A stretch of DNA of 64,000 nucleotides from Fodinicurvata sediminis DSM 21159 (GTDB lineage Bacteria > Pseudomonadota > Alphaproteobacteria > Kiloniellales > DSM-21159), in the NCBI RefSeq assembly GCF_000420625.1, contig NZ_ATVH01000014.1, positions 406,348 to 470,347 of the forward strand, read 5' to 3'. The translations under genes were made by a program, and so were the position numbers. The notes beneath the pieces are model-generated. The model was not told the origin of the DNA. It saw nothing but the letters and a program-made list of their open reading frames with translations, and made no database searches. Shown piece after piece: positions 40,763-47,219 of the stretch. Every line of letters starts with the position of its first letter. Position 1 is the stretch's first letter.

Positions 40763-40900
40763 GCGGCCGGGACTCCCCCTTGGCTGTGGGTGCGGCCCAC
40801 CTATAGCCATAGTCAGGCCGGTCCCGCAAGGATTTCTCCCTTGTCTTTCAAGGAGTCAGCCCGGACACGAAGGCCCATTGAGGCGCCGCCACGCAGAGGC

Positions 40901-40929
40901 TTGACAGCCTCCGCGCCCGTGACCATTAT
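40901..40929 (+). promoter_or_regulatory. Promoter of tRNA-Ala
   Basis: A perfect -35 TTGACA (40901-40906) and a -10-like CATTAT (40924-40929) with 17-base spacing, about 55 bases before the mature tRNA 5' end. Confidence 0.65.
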
Positions 40930-40983
40930 CCGCGCTCCCGACGCTGCACGCACCGGCAAATGCAGGCGTGCGGCGGCTTGTGT

Positions 40984-41059
40984 GGGGCCGTAGCTCAGTT
41001 GGGAGAGCGCAGCAATCGCACTGCTGAGGTCAGGGGTTCGACTCCCCTCGGCTCCACCA
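40984..41059 (+). tRNA. tRNA-Ala (anticodon CGC)
   Basis: The cloverleaf reads clearly: acceptor GGGGCCG / CGGCTCC with the G3-U70 pair that defines alanine identity, D-arm GCTC/GAGC, and anticodon stem CAGCA/TGCTG around loop ATCGCAC giving anticodon CGC. The T-arm is CAGGGGTTCGACTCCCCT-like, and the encoded CCA is at 41057-41059. 76 nt including CCA. It decodes GCG. An accessory-looking stretch follows directly on its 3' side. Confidence 0.96.
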
Positions 41060-41151
41060 AGAACCTCCTAAAAATATTAGGTAAATCAAAACAGCGGCAG
41101 AGACTGGAAGCGGGTCGTCTTTTCGTGTCACCACCATGTTACCACCGCAAG

Positions 41152-41183
41152 AAGCCCCGCCGGAGCGGAGCTTGGTGCCTTTT
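41152..41183 (+). terminator. Possible terminator downstream of tRNA-Ala
   Basis: Hairpin AAGC-C-CCGC, loop CGGA, GCGG-A-GCTT (41152-41173), with one mismatch, followed by GCCTTTT. Moderate stem and short T-run, 93 bases after the tRNA. Confidence 0.4.
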
Positions 41184-41195
41184 CCGGGCGACTGA

Positions 41196-41597
41196 TTAGC
41201 GCTTCGTGCTAATGGATTCCTTGCCGATCTCAATAAAGATGCGCCGGTCCTTAGCTCCCCTGCTGTGATGCCATTCATGCTCAATCAGAGACAGGGCGCC
41301 CTCTATTCGTTTTGCCGACTGTGTTTCTCGGCACGACAGCTTGATCAAACTCAGGCGCTTATATCGCTTGGCGCTAACGCCATGGCGTTTTGCCAGCTGT
41401 CTCATATCACCATCATGGGCCACAAGTATGGCCTCGTTCGCTTCCGCCACGGCACAAACAAGCTGATCAGGAGATCCGGTTGCGATCGCATCGCGCAAGT
41501 AGATGACGGTGTGACCGGCTTGGGCAAGGGCCTTGCCGACCGAATCCGGAACACCCTCGTCCAGAAAGAACCGGAGCGTTTCCTTGCTCCCGCTCAC
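41196..41597 (-). CDS. DUF5615 PIN-like toxin
   Basis: A 133-residue protein of the DUF5615 PIN-like group, predicted RNase toxins. It begins with the family pattern LRFFLDEGVPDSVGKALAQAGH, the first Asp being the metal-binding residue, and has AILVAHDGDMRQLAKR with a second acidic cluster. The tail from about residue 90 is basic and Ser-rich. The GTG start overlaps the stop of the upstream DUF433 gene (GTGA), as in toxin-antitoxin operons. First protein gene 3' of tRNA-Ala, convergent with the tRNA. Active RNase function is inferred from family. Confidence 0.8.
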   Translation of the reverse strand: MSGSKETLRFFLDEGVPDSVGKALAQAGHTVIYLRDAIATGSPDQLVCAVAEANEAILVAHDGDMRQLAKRHGVSAKRYKRLSLIKLSCRETQSAKRIEGALSLIEHEWHHSRGAKDRRIFIEIGKESISTKR

Positions 41598-42250
41598 GCG
41601 GCTGCAGCATCTTCCGAGTAACCGATTGCGGCCCGGATATCCGCTTCGGTCAGGCCAGGAAACTCAGCCTTGATCTGCTTGACCGAGTAGCCGTCCTCGT
41701 CAAAAGCCTTGATTGCTGCAACGGGAATGCGTGTACCCGCTATGGTCGGAGCATTGTGAGAGACGTAGCGGTTCCGTTCGATCTTGCCTGTCTGCTCCGC
41801 GCTGCGCTTCGACAGCTGCTGCACGTCGCGGCGGGTATCGGACACAACCTGCGCCAGGGGAATAGGTAGCATGTATTGCCCACTAACCACTTCACGCTGC
41901 TGGCCCTGATCGGGGTCATCGAATATGACCTTGCGGTTCATCACATAGAGCTGAACCCGCGTCCATTCCGCATTATCGAGCTTGCCAAGTCTTTCCGAAA
42001 CTTGCCGAAGGTGACGAACCGGGACGTTGTGTTGGGTGATCAGCATGCTCAGGACACGTAGGGCAGCCACATCAACAAATGAATAGATGCGGCTGTAAGG
42101 CGCCCTGCGATTCTCGGCACCATATCCGGGACGGAAGAAGCCCGTCCGGTCCCAACGGCGAAGACGATGTACACTAATCCCCGTCAGGCGCTCTACCTGC
42201 TGTTCGGTGAATGCCGAGATCACAGTATTTGCATCAAACCGGGTCATCAT
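41594..42250 (-). CDS. MerR-type helix plus DUF433 antitoxin
   Basis: A 218-residue protein with an N-terminal MerR-like DNA-binding segment (FTEQQVERLTGISVHRLRRWDRTGFF, then IYSFVDVAALRVLSML) and a C-terminal DUF433 domain (APTIAGTRIPVAAI, then GYSVKQIKAEFPGLTEADIRAAIGY). MerR-DUF433 proteins paired with DUF5615 PIN-like proteins form predicted type II toxin-antitoxin modules in which this protein neutralises the toxin and represses the operon. It overlaps the toxin gene by four bases. Two successive ATG codons make the start ambiguous by one residue. Confidence 0.82.
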   Translation of the reverse strand: MMTRFDANTVISAFTEQQVERLTGISVHRLRRWDRTGFFRPGYGAENRRAPYSRIYSFVDVAALRVLSMLITQHNVPVRHLRQVSERLGKLDNAEWTRVQLYVMNRKVIFDDPDQGQQREVVSGQYMLPIPLAQVVSDTRRDVQQLSKRSAEQTGKIERNRYVSHNAPTIAGTRIPVAAIKAFDEDGYSVKQIKAEFPGLTEADIRAAIGYSEDAAAA

Positions 42251-42402
42251 CGTTATCTGGGCTTTGTCTTGGGCGAAAGAAAGTAGGCCATATTCGCCTC
42301 GTTACCCTCGTACATTACCACCAACCTCCGCCGAATGCATCTCTCTTCAGAAGCCAGAAGCATCACATCCGCACCACCCGCGAGTGCTGGCCGTCTGAAA
42401 GG

Positions 42403-42724
42403 CTATTCGCAGTGGCCGTAATAATAAATCCTGGAGCGGCCAAATGCGCCTTCACTCGCCACAACCACGTCGCGCTGGTGGATAGTGTAGCCGTCCGGGC
42501 AGAGGTTATTCATCTCTAGGTGCTCTTCGAGATATTCAACGCGCACCGCTTCAGCTTCGGGGTCATCCTCAGGGAAGTCAGAACCAGCTAAAAGCCTAAA
42601 TTTGAAGGCCTGCAGCTCGGACCCCGGCTAAAGCGTCAGCTCGTTTTGATGCCGCATGTCCGCTCTGGTGCAGCCAGCCAGAGAGCCCGACAGCAATTGC
42701 GATGAGACCCCCAGTCTTGTTCAT
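42403..42724 (-). pseudogene. Small lipoprotein pseudogene (frameshift plus in-frame stop)
   Basis: A minus-strand reading frame begins at ATG 42724 with AGGTGG upstream, encoding MNKTGGLIAIAVGLSG. A tandem GGCT duplication at the lipobox (GGCTGGCT) then shifts the frame. Removing one copy gives LSGCTRADMRHQNELTL, then an in-frame TAG (near 42627), then PGSELQAFKFRLLAGSDFPE. The frame continues through EYLEEHLEMNNLCPDGYTIH and ends RIYYYGHCE. The C-terminal part has strong protein character and resembles small alphaproteobacterial lipoproteins ending in a CPxGY...RIYYYGxC pattern. Two lesions indicate a dead or dying gene. It is missed by ordinary ORF calling. Confidence 0.7.
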
Positions 42725-43026
42725 TGCATTCCACCTAAAGCATTTCAGCTAGTAGTAGCAGGCGGGCTAAAGCCAGTCGAGAAGCTTATAAGGTTCCTTA
42801 GATATCTGCTGATTTTGTGGGTGGGCGAGGTCAGACTGAGGATAATAGTGGGACAAGTTGGCCCGAAACTCCATGATGGGGGCCAGAAGGGTTTGCCTCC
42901 GAAACCCGCAGACGTAACAGACGTCACTAATAACGCCCTAATTATTGCCGGATGAGTGCTGGCGATATGACTGACTTTACGCGGCCATTGCGCTACCATT
43001 GGCTGAAGCTTGTAAGGGGAAACGCA
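42725..43026. other. Gene-free stretch upstream of the TolA-like gene
   Basis: About 300 bases of lower GC with only short frames of no recognisable similarity on either strand. No hairpin terminator or tRNA-like repeat seen. It must contain the promoter of the following gene, but no convincing -35/-10 pair was identified. Confidence 0.4.
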
Positions 43027-44106
43027 GTGAATAGGGTTGGATGCATCACATTTGCCGTGGTCTGCCTTTTCGGCGTCCCTGCTTTGGCCGACGAGGGCAA
43101 AGAAAAGTTAAAAAAAGCACTGGAAAACTTCAGGGAACCTTCCATCGAAAAGCAGTTGGAGGAGATTGCGGCGCGCACAGATATTGGCGGTTGGTGGGTG
43201 ACGGAGCGCATCTCACCCATGACCGATTTTGAAGAGCTTTATTATATGCTGCCTGCAGAATCCCCAGTCGGAAACAGCTTTGGCATCAGGCAAACACCTA
43301 TCCTAGCTCTGCGCTGCCGTGACTACGTCACTGATTTTACTATTCTCTGGAACCGCGCAATCCATCTTTTTGATGAAGAGGTTACTGTGCGGTGGCGGAA
43401 GGATAAGAACAATCCGGAAATAGAGACGTGGCAGATTTTGGACAAGACGGCCACCGGCCTATATCGGGGCGCAGCCATCGAGCGCATGAGAAGCTGGGAG
43501 GGCATGGATCGTCTGGTCGTACAAGTGCCGGTTAACGAGAACAAATCTGTTATGGCCGTCTTCATGACCGGTGGTTTCGACGAGGTTATTGGGAATATTG
43601 AAGAGCGTTGCAAGTGGGCCCCTCCGGAGTCAGCCGTAACCGATGACGCCACTGAAGATCATCAGGCAAATGCTGAACAATCCAAGCCAGAGCAGGAAGA
43701 AGACCGTCTATCCTCGATTCTGAAAAACATTGAAGAGATGGAGCAACAGAAGGCCAAACAATCCTCGTCTGCTGAGGACCACAATCTGTCTTCGATGGAG
43801 CCCACGCAAAAGCTGGCTGAGACTATTCAGGCTCAGATTGCGCGCTGCTGGCGAATTGACGCTGGTGCCCAGCGCGCCGAGGATCTGGTGGTTCCCATAC
43901 GTGTTCAACTGGCGAGGGATGGCAGCTTGCGTCGAACGCCAGAGATCCAGAACACCTCACGAATGAACAATGATAGATATTACCGAAAAGCCGCCGAGAA
44001 TGCCCGGCGCGCAATATCGGAATGCCAGCCTTTCGACCTGCCTTCCGAAGATTATGCGCTTTGGAGCGATATGATTCTGAACTTCAATCCCCGAGAAATG
44101 TTCTGA
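43027..44106 (+). CDS. Secreted protein with VasI/TagO-like N-terminal and TolA-like C-terminal domain
   Basis: A 359-residue protein from a GTG start with AAGGGG eight bases upstream; this gives a clean signal peptide (ITFAVVCLFGVPALA). A short Lys/Glu helix is followed by a beta-type domain (residues about 45-200: GGWWVTERISPMTDF, ILALRCRDYVTDFTI, VMAVFMTGGFDEVIGN, ERCKW) resembling type-VI-associated VasI/TagO proteins, including its paired cysteines. An acidic Gln/Glu linker (200-265) leads to a C-terminal domain (AETIQAQIARCWRIDAGA, VVPIRVQLARDGSLRRTP, ILNFNPREMF) matching the TolA C-terminal domain. True TolA has an N-terminal membrane anchor and a long helix; this has neither. No type VI or tol genes lie nearby. 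Function unknown. Confidence 0.72.
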   Translation: MNRVGCITFAVVCLFGVPALADEGKEKLKKALENFREPSIEKQLEEIAARTDIGGWWVTERISPMTDFEELYYMLPAESPVGNSFGIRQTPILALRCRDYVTDFTILWNRAIHLFDEEVTVRWRKDKNNPEIETWQILDKTATGLYRGAAIERMRSWEGMDRLVVQVPVNENKSVMAVFMTGGFDEVIGNIEERCKWAPPESAVTDDATEDHQANAEQSKPEQEEDRLSSILKNIEEMEQQKAKQSSSAEDHNLSSMEPTQKLAETIQAQIARCWRIDAGAQRAEDLVVPIRVQLARDGSLRRTPEIQNTSRMNNDRYYRKAAENARRAISECQPFDLPSEDYALWSDMILNFNPREMF

Positions 44107-44127
44107 ACTGCCGGAAAGTCCCCGCTC

Positions 44128-44291
44128 TCACCGGCTAGTGCCCTTTTCTGCGCGTGCTGGGAGCACTCCCTGGAACAGAACCATGGCGTCCGGTCCGTTC
44201 ACAGACGCTTGAGCGAGAAGGTCCAGCAGCAATGCGCGCACCAGATCGGTGTTCGCGGCTGCCGAAAACCATGTATCCGGAATAAACTGTC
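44128..44291 (-). pseudogene. Possible coding remnant, no recognisable family
   Basis: The minus-strand frame ending at 44128 reads FIPDTWFSAAANTDLVRALL, continues LDLLAQASVNGPDAMVLFQG and ends ARAEKGTSR before a stop. Upstream it meets TGA and no start with a ribosome site. The amphipathic, Leu/Ala-rich character looks like the C-terminus of a lost gene. It cannot be assigned, and chance is possible. Confidence 0.3.
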
Positions 44292-44530
44292 AGCTATGTG
44301 CCGATAAGCGCACTTTAAATATAAGATAAAAAAGCATGGTGGCCGTACTGCATCCAAGCGTGGCCAGCTTCTGCCAGCAACATCCCGGTACAAATATGAC
44401 TGATGGGAATTGCGATACATGATTCAAAAAACCGCCCCATCGCTTTAATCACTCCTTAAATCTTTTTCGGCAGGCTCATAAGCATGGAAGCTGTTTTCCG
44501 TCCCTAGCATCTGCTTCCTTTTCTGCCCAG

Positions 44531-44564
44531 AGAGCCGCGCTGCCCCGCGCGGCTCTCGCCTTTT
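44531..44564 (+). terminator. Strong rho-independent terminator before tadA
   Basis: Perfect 10-bp stem AGAGCCGCGC (44531-44540) / GCGCGGCTCT (44547-44556), loop TGCCCC, then CGCCTTTT. On the plus strand it is 425 bp from the nearest stop codon. It may end a small untranslated RNA from the AT-rich stretch 44290-44530, or protect convergent tadA. Confidence 0.85.
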
Positions 44565-44572
44565 GGGCCCTG

Positions 44573-45052
44573 CTATTGCTGATGGTCACGGGCCTGGGCC
44601 GCCCGGCGGTCGCGGAAGAAATCCCTCAACAGATCGCCGCAGGCCTGTTCCTGCAGGCCGCCCACCACCTGGGGCTGGTGATGACAGGTCGGTTGCTGGA
44701 AGATCCGCGCGCCGTGATCCACACCGCCGCCCTTGGGATCATAGGCCCCGAAATACAGGCGCCGGATGCGGGCGAAGGCAATGGCCTGGGCACACATGGC
44801 ACAGGGCTCCAGCGTGACATAGAGGTCGCAATCGGCGAGCCGCGCACTGCCCGACCCGGCCGCAGCCGCACGCAGGGCCAACAGCTCGGCATGCGCGGTG
44901 GGATCGTCGTCCTGCTCCACCCGGTTGTGCGCACTGGCCAGAATGGTCCCATCCGGCGCGACCACCACGGCGCCCACGGGCACCTCGCCGGCCTGCGCGC
45001 CGCGCGCGGCCTGATCCAGCGCTTCCTTCATGTAGTCCCTGCGCGCTATCAT
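44573..45052 (-). CDS. tadA: tRNA-specific adenosine deaminase
   Basis: Deaminates A34 of tRNA-Arg(ACG) to inosine. The 159-residue protein has the cytidine/deoxycytidylate deaminase zinc site: HAE in DDPTAHAELLALRAAA and PCAMC in VTLEPCAMCAQAIAFARI. The YFGAYDPKGGGVDHG segment is typical of TadA. Length is standard. It is the first housekeeping gene after the accessory-looking stretch. Confidence 0.96.
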   Translation of the reverse strand: MIARRDYMKEALDQAARGAQAGEVPVGAVVVAPDGTILASAHNRVEQDDDPTAHAELLALRAAAAGSGSARLADCDLYVTLEPCAMCAQAIAFARIRRLYFGAYDPKGGGVDHGARIFQQPTCHHQPQVVGGLQEQACGDLLRDFFRDRRAAQARDHQQ

Positions 45053-45192
45053 GGCTGGCCGGGTCCTGTCTTGCTGCTTGTCACGGGTTCAAGACAAGCG
45101 CCGCGATTGCACCAGGTCAAGGATCAAGGTAAGGGTGCAGATGACTGCGTGAACGGGCAGAACAGGGCAGCCCACGGAACGGAGGCACAAGG

Positions 45193-45615
45193 ATGCTGCA
45201 GATTGATCCCGACAAGGTTTGCTACATCATCGCGCGGTTCCACGAATTCGAGGAGGAAGACCTCATCGACGACCCCGAGCGTCTTGAGGGCGACGACGAA
45301 TTCGACCTGGACCACGAAGAGGCCTTCGACGAGCTGGACGGGCATGACGACAACGACCCCCTGGGCGAGGAGCTTGCGAACTACATCGCCTCGCTGCCCG
45401 AGGACGAGCAGATTGAATTGATCGCACTGACCTGGATCGGACGGGGCGATTACGAGGCCGAGGAATGGGCGGATGTGGTGGAAGCCGCAGCCGACCGTTT
45501 CAATCTGCGCACGGCCTATTATCTTCTGGGCATGCCGCAACTGGCCGACTATCTGGAAGAGGGACTGGCGGCCTTCGGCCTGTCCTGCGGGGACTACGAG
45601 GAAAACCGGATCTGA
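45193..45615 (+). CDS. DUF3775 family protein
   Basis: A 140-residue very acidic protein (Asp/Glu-rich, residues 18-60) matching DUF3775. It starts LQIDPDKVCYIIARFHEFEE, then has EELANYIASLPEDEQIELIALTWIGRGD and ends DYLEEGLAAFG. No signal peptide or helix. The family is widespread in alphaproteobacteria and of unknown function. GGAGGCACAAGG precedes the ATG. It is followed by a triple 17-base repeat and then rluB. Confidence 0.85.
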   Translation: MLQIDPDKVCYIIARFHEFEEEDLIDDPERLEGDDEFDLDHEEAFDELDGHDDNDPLGEELANYIASLPEDEQIELIALTWIGRGDYEAEEWADVVEAAADRFNLRTAYYLLGMPQLADYLEEGLAAFGLSCGDYEENRI

Positions 45616-45623
45616 CGCCCCCG

Positions 45624-45680
45624 CGCCAACCCCTTTTAAAACTTCGCCAGCACCTTTTAAACGCGCCAGCGCCTTTTGAA
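45624..45680. repeat. Three imperfect 17-base repeats upstream of rluB
   Basis: CGCCAACCCCTTTTAAA (45624-45640), CGCCAGCACCTTTTAAA (45645-45661) and CGCCAGCGCCTTTTGAA (45664-45680) share CGCCARCNCCTTTTRAA with start-to-start spacing of 21 and 19 bases. They fill the gap between the DUF3775 gene and the rluB start, and could be protein-binding sites spaced about two helical turns apart. Confidence 0.7.
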
Positions 45681-45696
45681 TACGACAAGTGAGATC

Positions 45697-46554
45697 ATGA
45701 CCGAATCCCAGAGCGCCACCGAGGGCGAGCGCATCGCCAAACTGATCGCGCGTGCCGGCGTCTGTTCACGCCGCGAAGCGGAAACCCTGGTTGCCCAGGG
45801 GCGTGTCGCCGTCGACGGCGACACCCTGGAGACACCGGCGGTGCGGGTGCGTCCCGGCCAGCGCGTGACCATCGATGGCGAGCTGCTGCCCGCCGTCGAG
45901 CAAACGCGCTTGTGGCGCCTTCACAAGCCGCGCGGCGTCCTGACCACGGCACAGGACCCCCAGGGACGGCAAACCATCTATGATGGCCTGCCCGACGAAA
46001 TGCCCCGTGTCATGCCTGTGGGGCGGCTGGACCTGACCTCAGAGGGGCTGTTGCTGCTGACCAACGACGGCGGGCTGAAGCGGCAGCTGGAGCTGCCGGC
46101 GACCGGCTGGCTGCGGCGCTACCGCGTGCGTGTCTTCGGCAGCGTCAACGAACGCGACCTGGCCAGCCTGGCCGACGGCCTGACGGTGGATGGTGTTTCC
46201 TACGGCCCCGTTCAGGCCAGGCTGGATTCCACGCGCGGGCGCAACTCCTGGCTGACTTTCGCCCTGCGCGAAGGCAAGAACCGCGAGATCCGCAAGCTCT
46301 GCGAACATCTGGGCTATCAGGTCAATCGCCTGATCCGCGTTGCCTACGGCCCCTTCCAACTGGGCAACCTGAAGGAGGGGCATGTCGAGGAGGTGCCCTC
46401 CAAGATCCTGCGCGAACAACTGGGCAACCGCCTGCCGCAACAGCCGGAAAAGACGCGCCGGCCGGGAAGACAGGCCAAGCCGGAACGGGAAAAGCCGGCT
46501 TCACGCCCCGCGCGTGCGCCCGCTGCCAAAAGCAGGCGCAAGACGAGCCCATGA
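45697..46554 (+). CDS. Ribosomal large-subunit pseudouridine synthase (RsuA/RluB family)
   Basis: Isomerises a uridine in 23S (or 16S) rRNA. The 285-residue protein has an N-terminal S4 domain (ERIAKLIARAGVCSRREAE). The catalytic Asp is in MPVGRLDLTSEGLLLLTNDG, and GKNREIRKLCEHLGYQV is the family signature. The C-terminal tail is basic, Arg/Lys/Pro-rich, typical of RluB. The ATG at 45697 is chosen over a TTG at 45676 that lies inside the repeat array. Its stop overlaps the rsmD start (ATGA). RluB is most likely; RsuA or RluE specificity cannot be excluded. Confidence 0.9.
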   Translation: MTESQSATEGERIAKLIARAGVCSRREAETLVAQGRVAVDGDTLETPAVRVRPGQRVTIDGELLPAVEQTRLWRLHKPRGVLTTAQDPQGRQTIYDGLPDEMPRVMPVGRLDLTSEGLLLLTNDGGLKRQLELPATGWLRRYRVRVFGSVNERDLASLADGLTVDGVSYGPVQARLDSTRGRNSWLTFALREGKNREIRKLCEHLGYQVNRLIRVAYGPFQLGNLKEGHVEEVPSKILREQLGNRLPQQPEKTRRPGRQAKPEREKPASRPARAPAAKSRRKTSP

Positions 46555-47138
46555 GGATCGTTGCCGGACAGCTGCGCGGCCGAGCCCTGGAAACGCCAAA
46601 GGGGCATGCCGTTCGCCCGACCAGCGACCGCACGCGCGAAGCGCTCTTTTCGATCCTGGAAAGCGGCAGCCTGCTCGACGGTCGCAATCTCGTGCGGGGC
46701 GCCTTCGTCCTGGACGCCTTTGCCGGAACCGGCGCACTTGGGCTGGAAGCCCTGTCCCGTGGTGCTGCCGAATGCACATTTCTGGACAGGGACCGCGACA
46801 GCCTGGTCCTGCTGCGCCGGAACATCACGAAGCTTGACCTGACAGCTAGCTGTCAGGTGCGCGAGGGCGATGCCCTGCGCCCGCCTGCCGCGCGGCGCGC
46901 CTGCGGCCTGGTCTTCCTGGATCCGCCCTATGGCAAGGGCCTGCTGGCGCCTGCCGTCGAGGCCCTGCAGACAAGCGGCTGGATCGATGGCGACAGCCTG
47001 ATCGTCATGGAAACCGATGGAAAGCACCCCGAAGAGCTGCCCGGCGGCCTGCAGGTGCTCGACCGCCGCCGCTACGGCAAGTCGGGGCTTGTCCTTGCAC
47101 GCCTTGACAGCGGACGTCTTGACAGCAGGACAGCTTGA
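46551..47138 (+). CDS. rsmD: 16S rRNA (guanine966-N2)-methyltransferase
   Basis: Methylates G966 of 16S rRNA. The 195-residue protein has the family start MRIVAGQLRGRALETP, the segment RPTSDRTREALFSIL, and the SAM motif VLDAFAGTGALGLEALSRG. The catalytic motif IV reads LVFLDPPYGKGL. It overlaps rluB by four bases, pairing two rRNA-modification enzymes in one transcript. Confidence 0.95.
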   Translation: MRIVAGQLRGRALETPKGHAVRPTSDRTREALFSILESGSLLDGRNLVRGAFVLDAFAGTGALGLEALSRGAAECTFLDRDRDSLVLLRRNITKLDLTASCQVREGDALRPPAARRACGLVFLDPPYGKGLLAPAVEALQTSGWIDGDSLIVMETDGKHPEELPGGLQVLDRRRYGKSGLVLARLDSGRLDSRTA

Positions 47139-47219
47139 CCGGCCTTGCGGCTGCCCTATTTGCAATCCCGGTTGCTGTTCGCAGACGCCGTGGCCCAGCC
47201 GAACCTTCAAGGAACCCGC

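Noticed and set aside
39432..40829. A 465-residue FolD with a long N-terminal extension
   Set aside because: The extension is an alternative frame of yggT; the true FolD start is the ATG at 40325 with a good ribosome site.
41070..41084. CCTAAAAATATTAGG hairpin after tRNA-Ala as a terminator
   Set aside because: Only five A/T-rich pairs and no T-run; too weak.
41030..41284. Minus-strand ORF ending in SWWSRGESNP
   Set aside because: The tail is the well-known antisense translation of a tRNA 3' half; not a real gene.
40984..44572. Complete integrated element with att repeats
   Set aside because: No integrase, transposase or second copy of the tRNA 3' end was seen within the window; only the compositional shift remains.
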